The notes under the pieces were generated by a model. The model worked only from the letters and a program-made list of their open reading frames with translations, was not told the DNA's origin and searched no databases. Below, one piece after another: positions 25,329 to 34,616 of a stretch of DNA of 64,000 nt (its first letter is position 1; each line of letters starts with the position of its first letter). A program made the translations under genes and the position numbers. This DNA is from Gelidibacter sediminis (GTDB lineage: Bacteria > Bacteroidota > Bacteroidia > Flavobacteriales > Flavobacteriaceae): assembly GCF_004364975.1 (NCBI RefSeq), contig NZ_SOBW01000007.1, positions 806,001-870,000 of the forward strand, in the 5' to 3' direction.

Positions 25329-25829
25329 ATGAGCAACAACGTACGTGATGAAAAACAAGTATTAGTTGAAAGACTAGGTGTGTTTATGGAGCAAAAGGAA
25401 CAGTTTGCACCTGTGGCTGCACGTATTTTATCCTATATTGTTTTGACGGGTAAAATCGGGACCACGTTTGAAGATTTGGTGACGGACCTATGCGCCAGTA
25501 AAAGTACCATCTCTACCCATTTAAATCATTTAGCTGATTTAAAGAAAATCGTGTACTTCACTAAACCCGGAGATCGCAAGAAATATTACACTATAAACGA
25601 AGATTCCATAATTCAGAGCATAGATACCTTAATGGAATCGTGGATTGAACAAAAAGCCTTACATGAAGAAATTAGAGTTTATAAAAAAAAGGTCAATGCT
25701 AAGACCACAGATGGAAACGTAAAGTTTGAACTTGATTTTCATGATAACTACATTCAATTTTTAGATGAAGTCACACAATCCGTATCCACGTTGAGATCAA
25801 AATTAATAGAAAAAACCACAAAATTGTAA
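25329..25829 (+). CDS. GbsR/MarR-type transcriptional regulator
   Basis: A 166-residue winged-helix regulator. Residues about 20-90 form the DNA-binding domain (APVAARILSYIVLTG, then the recognition helix in LCASKSTISTHLNHLADLKKI and the wing TKPGDRKKYYTI); the rest is a coiled, dimer-forming helix. The pattern fits the GbsR subgroup of the MarR superfamily, often placed with efflux pumps in Bacteroidota. It stands three bases before the adaptor gene of an RND pump, and a 20-base palindrome overlaps its promoter, so it is most likely the local repressor of the pump. The inducing ligand is unknown. Confidence 0.88.
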   Translation: MSNNVRDEKQVLVERLGVFMEQKEQFAPVAARILSYIVLTGKIGTTFEDLVTDLCASKSTISTHLNHLADLKKIVYFTKPGDRKKYYTINEDSIIQSIDTLMESWIEQKALHEEIRVYKKKVNAKTTDGNVKFELDFHDNYIQFLDEVTQSVSTLRSKLIEKTTKL

Positions 25830-25832
25830 TTA

Positions 25833-26957
25833 ATGAGAACAATCAAACTCCCTTTAGTATTCGCTTTAAGTATCATAACGCTCTTTCTGAGTTGCGGAGA
25901 TAAAGAACAAGCGCCACAAGGACCACAAGGCCCAATACCTTTTCAAGTTACCGTTATTCCTCAAAAAACGGTAACAGGCTATACTACCTACCCGACGAGT
26001 ATAGAAGGGGTTAATAACAGTGAAGTGCGCGTAAAAATATCAGGTTACATTACAGATGTTTTGGTAGATGAAGGTCAAAGGGTACGAAAAGGACAAACGC
26101 TATTTAAGTTGGAAACACAATCTCTTAATCAGGATGCAGCAGCTGCAAAAGCTAACGTTAATGCAGCACAGGTAGAAGTTGACAAATTAAAACCTTTAGT
26201 AGAAAAAAATATTATTAGTGAAGTACAATTAGCAACGGCTAAAGCCAAGTTGCAACAAGCACAAAGTGCCTATAACAGTATTGGCGCGAATATAGGTTAT
26301 GGCAATATTACCAGTCCAGTAGATGGGTATGTTGGCGCTATTAGACTCCGTAAAGGTTCTTTAGTTAGTCCTGCAAATCAAGAACCACTAACTACCGTTT
26401 CTGATATTAGTAACGTGTATGCCTATTTTTCAATGAATGAGAGAGACTATCTTGATTTTATTCAAAAAGCTGAGGGTAAAACCATTGAAGATAAGATTGA
26501 GAATCTTCCAAAAGTCACCTTGATCTTAGCTAATGGTACCGAATATGAAAAACAAGGGACTGTTGAAACCATAAACTCCCAAGTTAATGCGAATACCGGA
26601 ACCATTTCCTTCCGTGCAATTTTTGACAATGAGGCTAGGCTATTAACCAACGGGAATAGCGGGAAAATTAGAGTTCCTAAAACCTATAAGGATGCAATTG
26701 TAGTTCCAAAAGAAGCTACTTATGAACGTCAGGGCAGTTATTATGTCTATAAACTAGCCGAAGATAACATGGCCGTTTCTACGCGCATTAACGTATTAGC
26801 TGATGTTGAGAATATGTATGTGCTTTCCGATGGTCTTACAAAAGGTGATAAAATAGTTGCCAAAGGTGTTGCTAAATTGAGAGGAGACTCTCAAATAAAA
26901 CCTATGGAAATTCCTTTCGATAGTGTCGCTAAACCTATTGAAAAAATATTCAGATAA
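25833..26957 (+). CDS. RND efflux periplasmic adaptor (membrane fusion protein)
   Basis: A 374-residue lipoprotein (signal with lipobox LFLSC). It has the order of AcrA/MexA-type adaptors: biotinyl-lipoyl half motif (RVKISGYITDVLVDEGQRVRKGQTLFKLE), helical hairpin (about 95-150), second lipoyl half (GNITSPVDGYVGAIRLRKGSLV), beta barrel and membrane-proximal domain. It links the inner-membrane pump to the outer-membrane channel encoded next. It is the second gene of a four-gene operon with spacings of 3, 19 and -4 bases. Confidence 0.94.
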   Translation: MRTIKLPLVFALSIITLFLSCGDKEQAPQGPQGPIPFQVTVIPQKTVTGYTTYPTSIEGVNNSEVRVKISGYITDVLVDEGQRVRKGQTLFKLETQSLNQDAAAAKANVNAAQVEVDKLKPLVEKNIISEVQLATAKAKLQQAQSAYNSIGANIGYGNITSPVDGYVGAIRLRKGSLVSPANQEPLTTVSDISNVYAYFSMNERDYLDFIQKAEGKTIEDKIENLPKVTLILANGTEYEKQGTVETINSQVNANTGTISFRAIFDNEARLLTNGNSGKIRVPKTYKDAIVVPKEATYERQGSYYVYKLAEDNMAVSTRINVLADVENMYVLSDGLTKGDKIVAKGVAKLRGDSQIKPMEIPFDSVAKPIEKIFR

Positions 26958-26976
26958 TCAACCAAGATAAGAACTC

Positions 26977-29900
26977 ATGTTAAAAATTTTTATAGACAGA
27001 CCAGTCCTTTCTACGGTAATTTCCATTATCATCGTTATTTTAGGATTTCTAGGTCTTAGCACCTTACCAATAACGCAGTATCCTGATATTGCGCCCCCAA
27101 CTATTACAGTAAACGCAACGTATCCTGGAGCCAATGCTGAAACGATATTACAGAGTGTCATTATTCCTATAGAAGAACAGATAAATGGTGTGGAAGGAAT
27201 GACCTACATTACTTCTAGTGCATCCAATACCGGAACGGCTACTATTACTGTGTTTTTTGATCAGGATGTAGATCCGGATATTGCAGCTGTTAACGTACAA
27301 AACCGTGTTACAAGAGCCAATTCGCAATTGCCACAAGCGGTTTTACAAACTGGTGTAACCACTTCAAAACAGCAGACTAGTGCCTTAATGTTTATGTCGT
27401 TTTACAGTACTAATCCTGATTATGACGATACTTTTATACAAAACTACCTTAAAATCAATGTAATTCCAGAATTACAGAGGGTTAATGGCGTTGGTAATGT
27501 AAATGTTTTTGGGGCCAAAGATTATGCCATGCGAATCTGGTTAAAGCCTGATAAAATGGCGGCTTACGGTTTGATCCCTACTGATGTTACAGCAGCCTTA
27601 CGTGAACAGAGTTTGGAAGCTGCAGCAGGTTCTTTAGGCGAAAATAACGGTGAGGCATTCAATTATGTCATTAAATATGGCGGACGTTTTAAAACGGAAG
27701 CCCAGTATAGCAATATTATAATCAAAGCATTAGGGAATGGACAATTCTTAAAATTATCAGACATCGCTGATATAGAACTGGGCGCTCAATCTTATGGTGG
27801 TGGTTCAATTACCAACGGTCTACCAGCGGTTAACATGGGTATTTTCCAAACTAAAGGCTCTAATGCAAGAGATATTATTATTGAAATTGAGAAAAAATTA
27901 GAGGACATAAAAGCTGAATTACCAAAAGGTATTGAAGTATTTGTGCCCTATAACACCAACGATTTCTTAAATGCCTCTATTGAAAAAGTGGTCCTCACTT
28001 TAGCAGAAGCTTTTTTACTCGTATTTGTAGTGGTTTTTATTTTCTTACAGGATTTTAGATCCACATTGATTCCTGCTATTGCAGTGCCAGTGTCGATTAT
28101 TGGTACCTTTTTCTTTCTGAATCTTTTTGGCTATTCCATTAACCTCCTAACTCTTTTCGCGTTAGTATTGGCCATTGGTATTGTAGTAGATGATGCCATT
28201 GTCGTGGTAGAAGCCGTACACGCCAAAATTGATGAAGGCGAAACAGATCCTAAGAAGGCTACTGTAGAGGCCATGCATGATATTTCTGGAGCAATTATTT
28301 CTATCACCTTGGTCATGTCGGCCGTGTTTATTCCGGTAACCTTTATTTCGGGTCCTACAGGAGTGTTTTATGAGCAATTTGGTGTTACGCTAATTGTAGC
28401 CATCATTATTTCTGCTATTAATGCATTAACCTTAAGCCCTGCATTATGTGCCCTGTTCTTAAAAGGACATGATGATAAACATAGCAGTAAGAAAAAAGGA
28501 TATCTCGGTCGGTTTTTCGATGGATTTAATAGAGGATTTGATGCTACGGTAACTAAATACGGAAAATCTGTTCATTTCTTATACAGAAACAAATGGATTA
28601 CTGTAGTTATTTTAATTGTTTCTGTGGGTGCCATTATGTGGTCGTCTTCTGTACTTAAAACAGGCTTTGTACCTGATGAAGATAGAGGTATTGTATTCGT
28701 CAACGTAGAGCTTCCAGCAGGATCTTCAATTGATAGAACTGATCAGGTTAACAAAAACTTATATCAAAAATTAATGGAGATCCCTGGTGTAAAAGGAGGT
28801 TCCTTAATTAAAGGTAGTAGCTTCTTAGGAGGCGCTGGTAGCAACAACGGATTAGGATTTATCCGTTTGGACGATTTGAAGGATAGAGATTCAGAATCGC
28901 TTTCAGCAGAAAGTATTACTGCTAAAATGTTTGGTGTAGCGGCGCAGATTCCAGAAGCCAATATCATCTTTTTCTCCCCGCCAAGTATCCCTGGATTTGG
29001 AAACTCAGCTGGTGTAGAAGTTAATTTACTCGACCGTTCTGGTGGTAGCTTTACAGATCTTGATAAAGTAACACAGGAATTTATCGGAAAACTATCAGCA
29101 CGTCCTGAAATACAATATGCACGATCCTCCTTTAACACCAATTATCCGCAATATGAGATTGAACTCAATGCGGAATTGGCTAAGGAATTAGGGGTGCCGA
29201 TTAGTGATATTTTCTCAACCCTTCAAGGGTATATTGGAAGTATTTTTGCTGCCGATTTCTCTCGCTTTGGAAAACAATACCGTGTGTATGTACAAGCATT
29301 GCCTGAAGACCGTGCGAATGAAAGCGATTTAGGCAAACTTTATGTGCGCGCAAGCACTGGTGAGATGACCCCAATTACAACATTTGTCAACTTAAAAAGA
29401 GTGTATGGCCCGCAGTCAGTAACACGTTTTAACCTGTTCAACTCCGTAACCCTAAATGCGGCAGTAATGCCTGGATTTAGTTCTGGTGACGCCATTAAGG
29501 CTGTTGATGAAGTGTCTAAAACCTTGCCTGCCAACTACACTACTGCATATTCTGGTCTGACACGTGAGGAAGTGAACGCAGGAAACCAAACAACGACCAT
29601 TTTTATATTGTCTTTGGTGTTTGTGTATTTCCTATTAGCCGCTCAATATGAAAGTTATCTCATTCCGCTATCGGTCCTTCTATCCTTACCATTAGGTGTG
29701 TTCGGTGCATATTTTGTTACCCAATTAGCAGGGTTGCAGAATAATATTTACTTCCAAATTGCGCTGATCATGTTGCTCGGGCTCTTGGCTAAAAATGCCA
29801 TTTTAATTGTGGAGTTTGCCCTGCAGAGACGTCGTAATGGAGAATCCATTTTGATGGCCGCCGTAAATGGTGCAGAAGCACGTTTACGACCGATATTAAT

Positions 29901-30129
29901 GACGTCGTTCGCGTTTATCCTAGGGTTGATGCCATTAGTATTTGCAGGCGGAGTAGGCGCTGGAGGAAACCGTTCCATTGGTACTGGAGCCGTTGGTGGA
30001 TTATTGATAGGAACCGTATTTGGAGTGTTTGTCATTCCAATATTGTTCATCTTTTTCCAATGGCTACAGGAGAAAATTTCTGGAGCACCTCAACCAATCG
30101 TAGAACTTAAAGAAGACTCAAACTCATGA
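26977..30129 (+). CDS. RND multidrug efflux transporter (HAE1/AcrB type)
   Basis: A 1050-residue inner-membrane proton-driven pump of the hydrophobe/amphiphile efflux family. It starts with IDRPVLSTVISIIIVILG and the hallmark LPITQYPDIAPPTI. The proton-relay pair of aspartates is visible in TM4 (GIVVDDAIVVVEA). Twelve membrane helices and two large periplasmic loops are in the usual positions, and the length is normal for AcrB. Likely substrates are amphiphilic drugs, bile-like detergents or dyes, but specificity cannot be read from sequence. The stop overlaps the start of the outer-membrane gene (ATGA). Confidence 0.96.
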   Translation: MLKIFIDRPVLSTVISIIIVILGFLGLSTLPITQYPDIAPPTITVNATYPGANAETILQSVIIPIEEQINGVEGMTYITSSASNTGTATITVFFDQDVDPDIAAVNVQNRVTRANSQLPQAVLQTGVTTSKQQTSALMFMSFYSTNPDYDDTFIQNYLKINVIPELQRVNGVGNVNVFGAKDYAMRIWLKPDKMAAYGLIPTDVTAALREQSLEAAAGSLGENNGEAFNYVIKYGGRFKTEAQYSNIIIKALGNGQFLKLSDIADIELGAQSYGGGSITNGLPAVNMGIFQTKGSNARDIIIEIEKKLEDIKAELPKGIEVFVPYNTNDFLNASIEKVVLTLAEAFLLVFVVVFIFLQDFRSTLIPAIAVPVSIIGTFFFLNLFGYSINLLTLFALVLAIGIVVDDAIVVVEAVHAKIDEGETDPKKATVEAMHDISGAIISITLVMSAVFIPVTFISGPTGVFYEQFGVTLIVAIIISAINALTLSPALCALFLKGHDDKHSSKKKGYLGRFFDGFNRGFDATVTKYGKSVHFLYRNKWITVVILIVSVGAIMWSSSVLKTGFVPDEDRGIVFVNVELPAGSSIDRTDQVNKNLYQKLMEIPGVKGGSLIKGSSFLGGAGSNNGLGFIRLDDLKDRDSESLSAESITAKMFGVAAQIPEANIIFFSPPSIPGFGNSAGVEVNLLDRSGGSFTDLDKVTQEFIGKLSARPEIQYARSSFNTNYPQYEIELNAELAKELGVPISDIFSTLQGYIGSIFAADFSRFGKQYRVYVQALPEDRANESDLGKLYVRASTGEMTPITTFVNLKRVYGPQSVTRFNLFNSVTLNAAVMPGFSSGDAIKAVDEVSKTLPANYTTAYSGLTREEVNAGNQTTTIFILSLVFVYFLLAAQYESYLIPLSVLLSLPLGVFGAYFVTQLAGLQNNIYFQIALIMLLGLLAKNAILIVEFALQRRRNGESILMAAVNGAEARLRPILMTSFAFILGLMPLVFAGGVGAGGNRSIGTGAVGGLLIGTVFGVFVIPILFIFFQWLQEKISGAPQPIVELKEDSNS

Positions 30130-31553
30130 TAGCAATTCTTAAAACCCGCACACTAAAGTATCTGGCCATGCTGACCGTTTCAGCATTTACCTTACAAAGT
30201 TGTTATGTTGCAAAAGACTATACGCGACCGAAACTAGATGAAATTGAACATTTGTATAGAACGGATGCCTTGCCCACTGACAGTCTTTCAATGTCTGATA
30301 TGTCTTGGAAAGAATTGTTTAGCGATCCGTATTTGGTGCAATATATAGAACAAGGGCTTCAGAATAATATTGACATTCGCGTAGCAATTCAACAAGTACT
30401 GGCGGCAGAAGCTTATGTAAAACAAGGCAAAGCCGGATTTTTACCAACACTAAATGCCAATGCCAATGCGACAAGGTCTTATTTTTCAGATAACGGACAA
30501 CAAGGCGCAGCGCGTAGTGGCAGTGGAAAAGATCATTATGATCAATTTCAGATCGGCGGAAATCTATCTTGGGAAGCAGATATCTGGGGAAAAATTAGAA
30601 GCAACAAACGCGCAATTGAAGCTGATTATTTAAGAACGGTAGCGGCACATCAAGCCGTTAAATCGCGCTTAATTGCAGATATCGCGGCAACCTATTACCA
30701 GCTATTGGCTTTAGATGCACAATTAGAAATCACAAAAAAAACTATAAGCGTCAGGGATAGTAGTGTCAGCACAATTAAAATCTTAAAAGATGCTGGTAAT
30801 GTTACACAAGTTGCCGTAGACCAAAATATTGCGCAATATAACAGCGCTAGAGCATTGCAAGTCGATTTGGAAACCGCAATTTTTCAAACGGAAAACACCT
30901 TGAGTATTTTATTGGGACAACAACCCCAAAACTACGCAAGAAGTGGTTTAGAAGATCAGCACTTGCAATCTGATATCAAATTAGGGGTGCCATCAACACT
31001 ATTGCGAAACCGCCCCGATGTTATTGCTGCGGAATACAATTTGGTGAGCGCTTTTGAAATGACCAATGTGGCGCGTAGCAATTTTTATCCATCATTAACC
31101 CTAACTGCTGGCGGTGGCCTTCAGAGTATGGAGTTGGATGAGTTATTTAGTACCAGTTCGTTATTTGCAAATATTGTAGGCGGATTGACACAACCGATTT
31201 TAAATCAGAGAAAAATCAGAACCCAAAAAGAAGTAGCTGAAGTACAACAAGAGCAAGCTTTGTTAGAATTTAAACGTTCGTTATTAATTGCAGGTAATGA
31301 GGTTTCAAATGCCCTATTTGCTTACAACCAAGAAACAAAGAAGTTCGAATATCGTCAATTGGAAGTTGAAGCCTTAAGAAACGCTGAAAACAATTCAATG
31401 GAATTATTGAAAAATGGCTTTGCCAATTATTTGGATTTATTGCTTTCAAGACAAAGCGCGCTTAACTCTGAATTAAATATGATTGACAGTAAATTAAAAC
31501 AACTGCTCACTATTGTTGATTTATACGAAGCACTTGGTGGAGGTTGGAAATAA
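30126..31553 (+). CDS. outer-membrane efflux lipoprotein (TolC/NodT type)
   Basis: A 475-residue outer-membrane factor. It starts with a lipoprotein signal (lipobox LQSC after TVSAFT). The two repeats of the OEP family are visible, each with long helices and short strands: GNLSWEADIWGKIRSNKRA and RNRPDVIAAEYNLVSA, both typical of the NodT/OprM group. It completes the tripartite RND pump. The overlap with the transporter gene shows translational coupling. A weak inverted repeat follows at 31577-31619. Confidence 0.94.
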   Translation: MIAILKTRTLKYLAMLTVSAFTLQSCYVAKDYTRPKLDEIEHLYRTDALPTDSLSMSDMSWKELFSDPYLVQYIEQGLQNNIDIRVAIQQVLAAEAYVKQGKAGFLPTLNANANATRSYFSDNGQQGAARSGSGKDHYDQFQIGGNLSWEADIWGKIRSNKRAIEADYLRTVAAHQAVKSRLIADIAATYYQLLALDAQLEITKKTISVRDSSVSTIKILKDAGNVTQVAVDQNIAQYNSARALQVDLETAIFQTENTLSILLGQQPQNYARSGLEDQHLQSDIKLGVPSTLLRNRPDVIAAEYNLVSAFEMTNVARSNFYPSLTLTAGGGLQSMELDELFSTSSLFANIVGGLTQPILNQRKIRTQKEVAEVQQEQALLEFKRSLLIAGNEVSNALFAYNQETKKFEYRQLEVEALRNAENNSMELLKNGFANYLDLLLSRQSALNSELNMIDSKLKQLLTIVDLYEALGGGWK

Positions 31554-31576
31554 ACAGCACTAATTACACATAACAA

Positions 31577-31619
31577 AATCGTCTTTTGGAAAGCTTTGTA
31601 GCAATTACAGAAGACGATT
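31577..31619 (+). repeat. inverted repeat after the efflux operon
   Basis: AATCGTCTT (31577-31585) and AAGACGATT (31611-31619) are perfect 9-base arms around a 25-base loop. A-rich rather than T-rich sequence follows, so a terminator role on the plus strand is doubtful. Confidence 0.35.
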
Positions 31620-31734
31620 AAAAATATTAAATATTTGATTGATTTTAATCTTAATGATAAAACTTCAACATATATAGTATGTGCTTTAAATTGCAAGACA
31701 TTCGCAACTAGATAGATCTTTCCTCATAAAATAC

Positions 31735-31742
31735 TAACTTTG
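31735..31742 (+). promoter_or_regulatory. -7 box for the 131-residue protein
   Basis: TAACTTTG is a perfect TAnnTTTG box, 41 bases before the start codon at 31784. Confidence 0.6.
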
Positions 31743-31783
31743 TACAATAATTTAAAACACACCCTTATGCACAGGGGTTTCTT

Positions 31784-32179
31784 ATGAAAAAAGACATCGA
31801 AATTCCAAAAGTTGAAGGCGTTTATGTAGCGGTTGTAAATGAATACAATGACATTTACAAAACTCAAGATTGGAATGCCTATATTATTAATGACAAGGAC
31901 GTCGATTTAGATGTGGTCCTCATTGTAACCAGTGGCTACTCCGACAAAAAAATGACCTCAATTTTTAGAAAAAAACTGGATGTGCTTCCTAAAAAAAGTT
32001 ATGCTAAAATTGAGCTGATGCAAGAAGAGTTATTCGCTCTGAATAATGAATTTAAAGTCACCTTTTTTGAAGGTAACACCATGTTTGAAAAGACCTATCT
32101 CTTTAGAAAAAACACCATTAATAAGAAATCCTTACAATCCGTACCCTTAATGAAGGTTAAAGGCGTATTGGTTAAATAA
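31784..32179 (+). CDS. conserved hypothetical protein, 131 residues
   Basis: A soluble, mixed alpha/beta, lysine- and aspartate-rich protein without signal peptide. Alternating hydrophobic strands (GVYVAVVNEYND, WNAYIINDKDVDLDVVLIVTSGY, FKVTFFEGNTMFEKTYLF) suggest a beta-rich fold. No family is recognised with certainty; I know such proteins only as conserved hypotheticals in flavobacteria. It is monocistronic, with a perfect promoter box in front and a strong terminator behind. Confidence 0.75.
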   Translation: MKKDIEIPKVEGVYVAVVNEYNDIYKTQDWNAYIINDKDVDLDVVLIVTSGYSDKKMTSIFRKKLDVLPKKSYAKIELMQEELFALNNEFKVTFFEGNTMFEKTYLFRKNTINKKSLQSVPLMKVKGVLVK

Positions 32180-32180
32180 A

Positions 32181-32208
32181 AAAAGTTCCTGAGTAGACAG
32201 GAACTTTT
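32181..32208. terminator. bidirectional terminator
   Basis: AAAAGTTCCTG-AGTAGA-CAGGAACTTTT is an 11-base perfect stem with A- and T-runs on both sides, placed between the convergent 131-residue protein and gpsA genes. Confidence 0.9.
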
Positions 32209-32253
32209 TTTATACACTATATTCAAGAGCTCATAAGCGCTCAAAACGTTTTC

Positions 32254-33255
32254 TTAATCCAACTTATCCGTTAGTTTCTCAAAAGTTCGCTTAGGATCCT
32301 TTCCTTCATATAAAATTTCATAAATGGCATTTATAATAGGAAGTTTATCTTTGGCTTCACTCTTTTTGGTGAGTTTGTAGGCACTTTTTGCCGCGTAATA
32401 ACCTTCAGCCACCATATTCATCTCCATTTGTGCAGATTTTACGGTATAGCCCTTCCCTATCATATTTCCAAACATTCGATTTCGAGAAAACAATGAATAG
32501 CCTGTTACTAACAAATCTCCCAAATAGGCCGAATCGTTAATATTCCGTTTCATCTTATGTCGCCTTTTGATAAAACGTTTCATTTCACGGATAGCATTAC
32601 TCATTAGCACGCTCTGAAAATTATCACCATAACCCAATCCATGTGCTATTCCGGCGGCGATGGCATAGATGTTCTTCAGCATAACGGCATATTCAATGCC
32701 TACAACATCATCACTCGTAGACGTTTTTATATAATTGCTAGATAATTTTTCAGCAATAGCCTTCGCTTTAGTTTCATCAGCGCAAGCAATAGTTAAATAT
32801 GACAGACGCTCTAAAGCAACCTCTTCCGCATGACAAGGACCAGCAATGACCGCAGTATTTTCAAAAGGAACATTATACACATCATGAAAATGTTCGCCTA
32901 CCAGTTTCCCTGTTTCTGGCATTATGCCTTTAACTGCTGATACAATTATTTTGTCTTTGACATCTACAGTCAACTTTAATAATTCATCATGAATAAAGGC
33001 GGAAGGAATTACAAAAATCAACACATCAGCATACGCTGCCATTTCATTGATATCATTACTCAACTTAAGTTGTGATGTGTTAAATTCTACGGAACTTAAA
33101 TAGCTAGGATTGTGCTGCTCTTTTATCAAATGTTCCTTTATGTAAGCACTACGCATATACCAGCCCACTTCCACAAGATTTTCGCAAAGCATTTTCACAA
33201 TGGCAGTTGCCCAACTTCCTGATCCAAAAACAGCATATTTTGTAGGTGTATCCAT
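32254..33255 (-). CDS. gpsA: glycerol-3-phosphate dehydrogenase [NAD(P)+]
   Basis: A 333-residue cytoplasmic enzyme that reduces dihydroxyacetone phosphate to sn-glycerol 3-phosphate, the backbone of phospholipids. The Rossmann motif GSGSWATA starts at residue 11. The conserved IAGPCHAEEVA block and the catalytic lysine in VMLKNIYAIAAGIAHGLGYGDN are present, as is the family Gly-Asp-Leu (AYLGDLLVTGYSLFSRNR). The product would feed the PlsC-type acyltransferase pathway. The promoter box is at 33279-33286. Confidence 0.95.
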   Translation of the reverse strand: MDTPTKYAVFGSGSWATAIVKMLCENLVEVGWYMRSAYIKEHLIKEQHNPSYLSSVEFNTSQLKLSNDINEMAAYADVLIFVIPSAFIHDELLKLTVDVKDKIIVSAVKGIMPETGKLVGEHFHDVYNVPFENTAVIAGPCHAEEVALERLSYLTIACADETKAKAIAEKLSSNYIKTSTSDDVVGIEYAVMLKNIYAIAAGIAHGLGYGDNFQSVLMSNAIREMKRFIKRRHKMKRNINDSAYLGDLLVTGYSLFSRNRMFGNMIGKGYTVKSAQMEMNMVAEGYYAAKSAYKLTKKSEAKDKLPIINAIYEILYEGKDPKRTFEKLTDKLD

Positions 33256-33278
33256 AAGTTTTATAATTAAAATGAAAT

Positions 33279-33286
33279 CAAAAATA
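33279..33286 (-). promoter_or_regulatory. -7 box for gpsA
   Basis: On the minus strand TATTTTTG matches TAnnTTTG, 24 bases before the gpsA start. Confidence 0.55.
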
Positions 33287-33501
33287 CATAAAATTAAGTG
33301 TTATTCCATTTCAAACCCACTAGGTCATGGCGTTTTGGCACGTGTTTTGAAAACCATCACATTATAATCTTAAAATTGTGGGCTAAGAATGAAATACAAA
33401 CCTATTTCATTTTCAGGCAGTAAGCAGTTTAACTGCGACTTGCGATAGCAATAGTTTAAACTTATGCAATGCAGCCCGAAATTTTAAATAAAATTGAACA
33501 G

Positions 33502-34455
33502 ATGAAAGCTATAAAATTACTATTCGGATTTGCCCTTGTCGCAATTCTATTTACCTCATGTAATAAAGAAACCATATACGAAGAACCTCCTATTTCTCTC
33601 AATCAACTGTTAGGATCTTATGACTTATGGTACGTAGATATCAATCAGACTTCAGGTTACGGGGAAACCCCATTTTTACAGATCGCGTTTACTTTGTCCT
33701 TTAAAAACGGCATTTTATACGCAAACAATAACTTGGTAGGATTTGGTCCCAATGGTCAAGGTAATGGTTTAGGGATAGACGTTGGCGAGTATGATGCCTA
33801 CGATATGGTTTTAGATGTTTATCATGATATTGACGGACACCAAACATTCGATATTTATCAAGTGGATTATGATACTATTGAACTATATAATCCAAATAAC
33901 GACACATCCTACTTTTTACATGGATACCAAAAATCTACATTTGACTATGATTTTGTATTTTATGACAACATCCACTACTTCTTGCAAGAATATAGTGCTT
34001 GGGAGAAATCATTTACGAGCCAAAAAGGTGCTATAAATGAATTTGATAACGAACAATTTTTGCAGTTTTTATCAGGGGGCAATGATTCTGAATTTAGAAG
34101 CTCACAAGATCAAAGTGGTACTCATCCAGATAACATTTATTGGGATTATACAGGCGTATACGGTGTAGGTGATGTATCAGGAAATACGCACCTTAAAACA
34201 TTAACATTAGATTATGATTATTTTGACAATGAATTCTTCGAGTTGAGCGTTATTAATGATCAAGAGATAGAATTATATCACGCCAATTCAGGAACAACCT
34301 ACGAATTTATTGGCAGAGGTTACATTCAATATATGAAAAACGCGGAAGCGAAACCTTCTGGAGATTCAAGCAGCAAAAGTGGTCGCGAAGCACAGAAAAA
34401 GCGCAAGCAGAAAACCGCAAAAAAAGATAACCCTAGGGTAAATAATAGAAGCTAA
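33502..34455 (+). CDS. lipoprotein of unknown function
   Basis: A 317-residue protein with a lipoprotein signal (MKAIKLLFGFALVAILFTSC). The ATG at 33502 puts the signal at the very N-terminus; an earlier ATG at 33469 would add 11 residues. The mature part is Asp/Tyr/Gly-rich and beta-strand-like, apparently with two related halves (a LGSYDLWYVDIN start with a YEFIGRGYIQ-type strand at the end, HLKTLTLDYDYFDNEFFELSVI in the middle), which recalls lipocalin-like or repeated beta domains. The last 35 residues are strongly basic (SGREAQKKRKQKTAKK). No family is recognised. It is followed by a terminator. Confidence 0.7.
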   Translation: MKAIKLLFGFALVAILFTSCNKETIYEEPPISLNQLLGSYDLWYVDINQTSGYGETPFLQIAFTLSFKNGILYANNNLVGFGPNGQGNGLGIDVGEYDAYDMVLDVYHDIDGHQTFDIYQVDYDTIELYNPNNDTSYFLHGYQKSTFDYDFVFYDNIHYFLQEYSAWEKSFTSQKGAINEFDNEQFLQFLSGGNDSEFRSSQDQSGTHPDNIYWDYTGVYGVGDVSGNTHLKTLTLDYDYFDNEFFELSVINDQEIELYHANSGTTYEFIGRGYIQYMKNAEAKPSGDSSSKSGREAQKKRKQKTAKKDNPRVNNRS

Positions 34456-34482
34456 ATTTTGGTTGGTTATTTAGCTTTTTGC

Positions 34483-34521
34483 AACGCTCATCTGATGTAT
34501 TTCAGATGAGCGTTCTTTTTT
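34483..34521 (+). terminator. terminator after the basic-tailed lipoprotein gene
   Basis: AACGCTCATCTGA-TGTATT-TCAGATGAGCGTT is a 13-base perfect stem followed by a run of T. Confidence 0.92.
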
Positions 34522-34616
34522 TAACAATATATTGACAAGTCACACAACAGATTTTCAATTACTTATTGTAAATTACCTATTCAATTATAATTTTAATCTT
34601 AAAAACTTGATTTAAT

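Noticed and set aside
29748-30050. 100-codon antisense frame within the RND transporter gene
   Set aside because: Antisense of a conserved membrane region; composition (Pro/Asn/Met/Arg) is that of a shadow frame.
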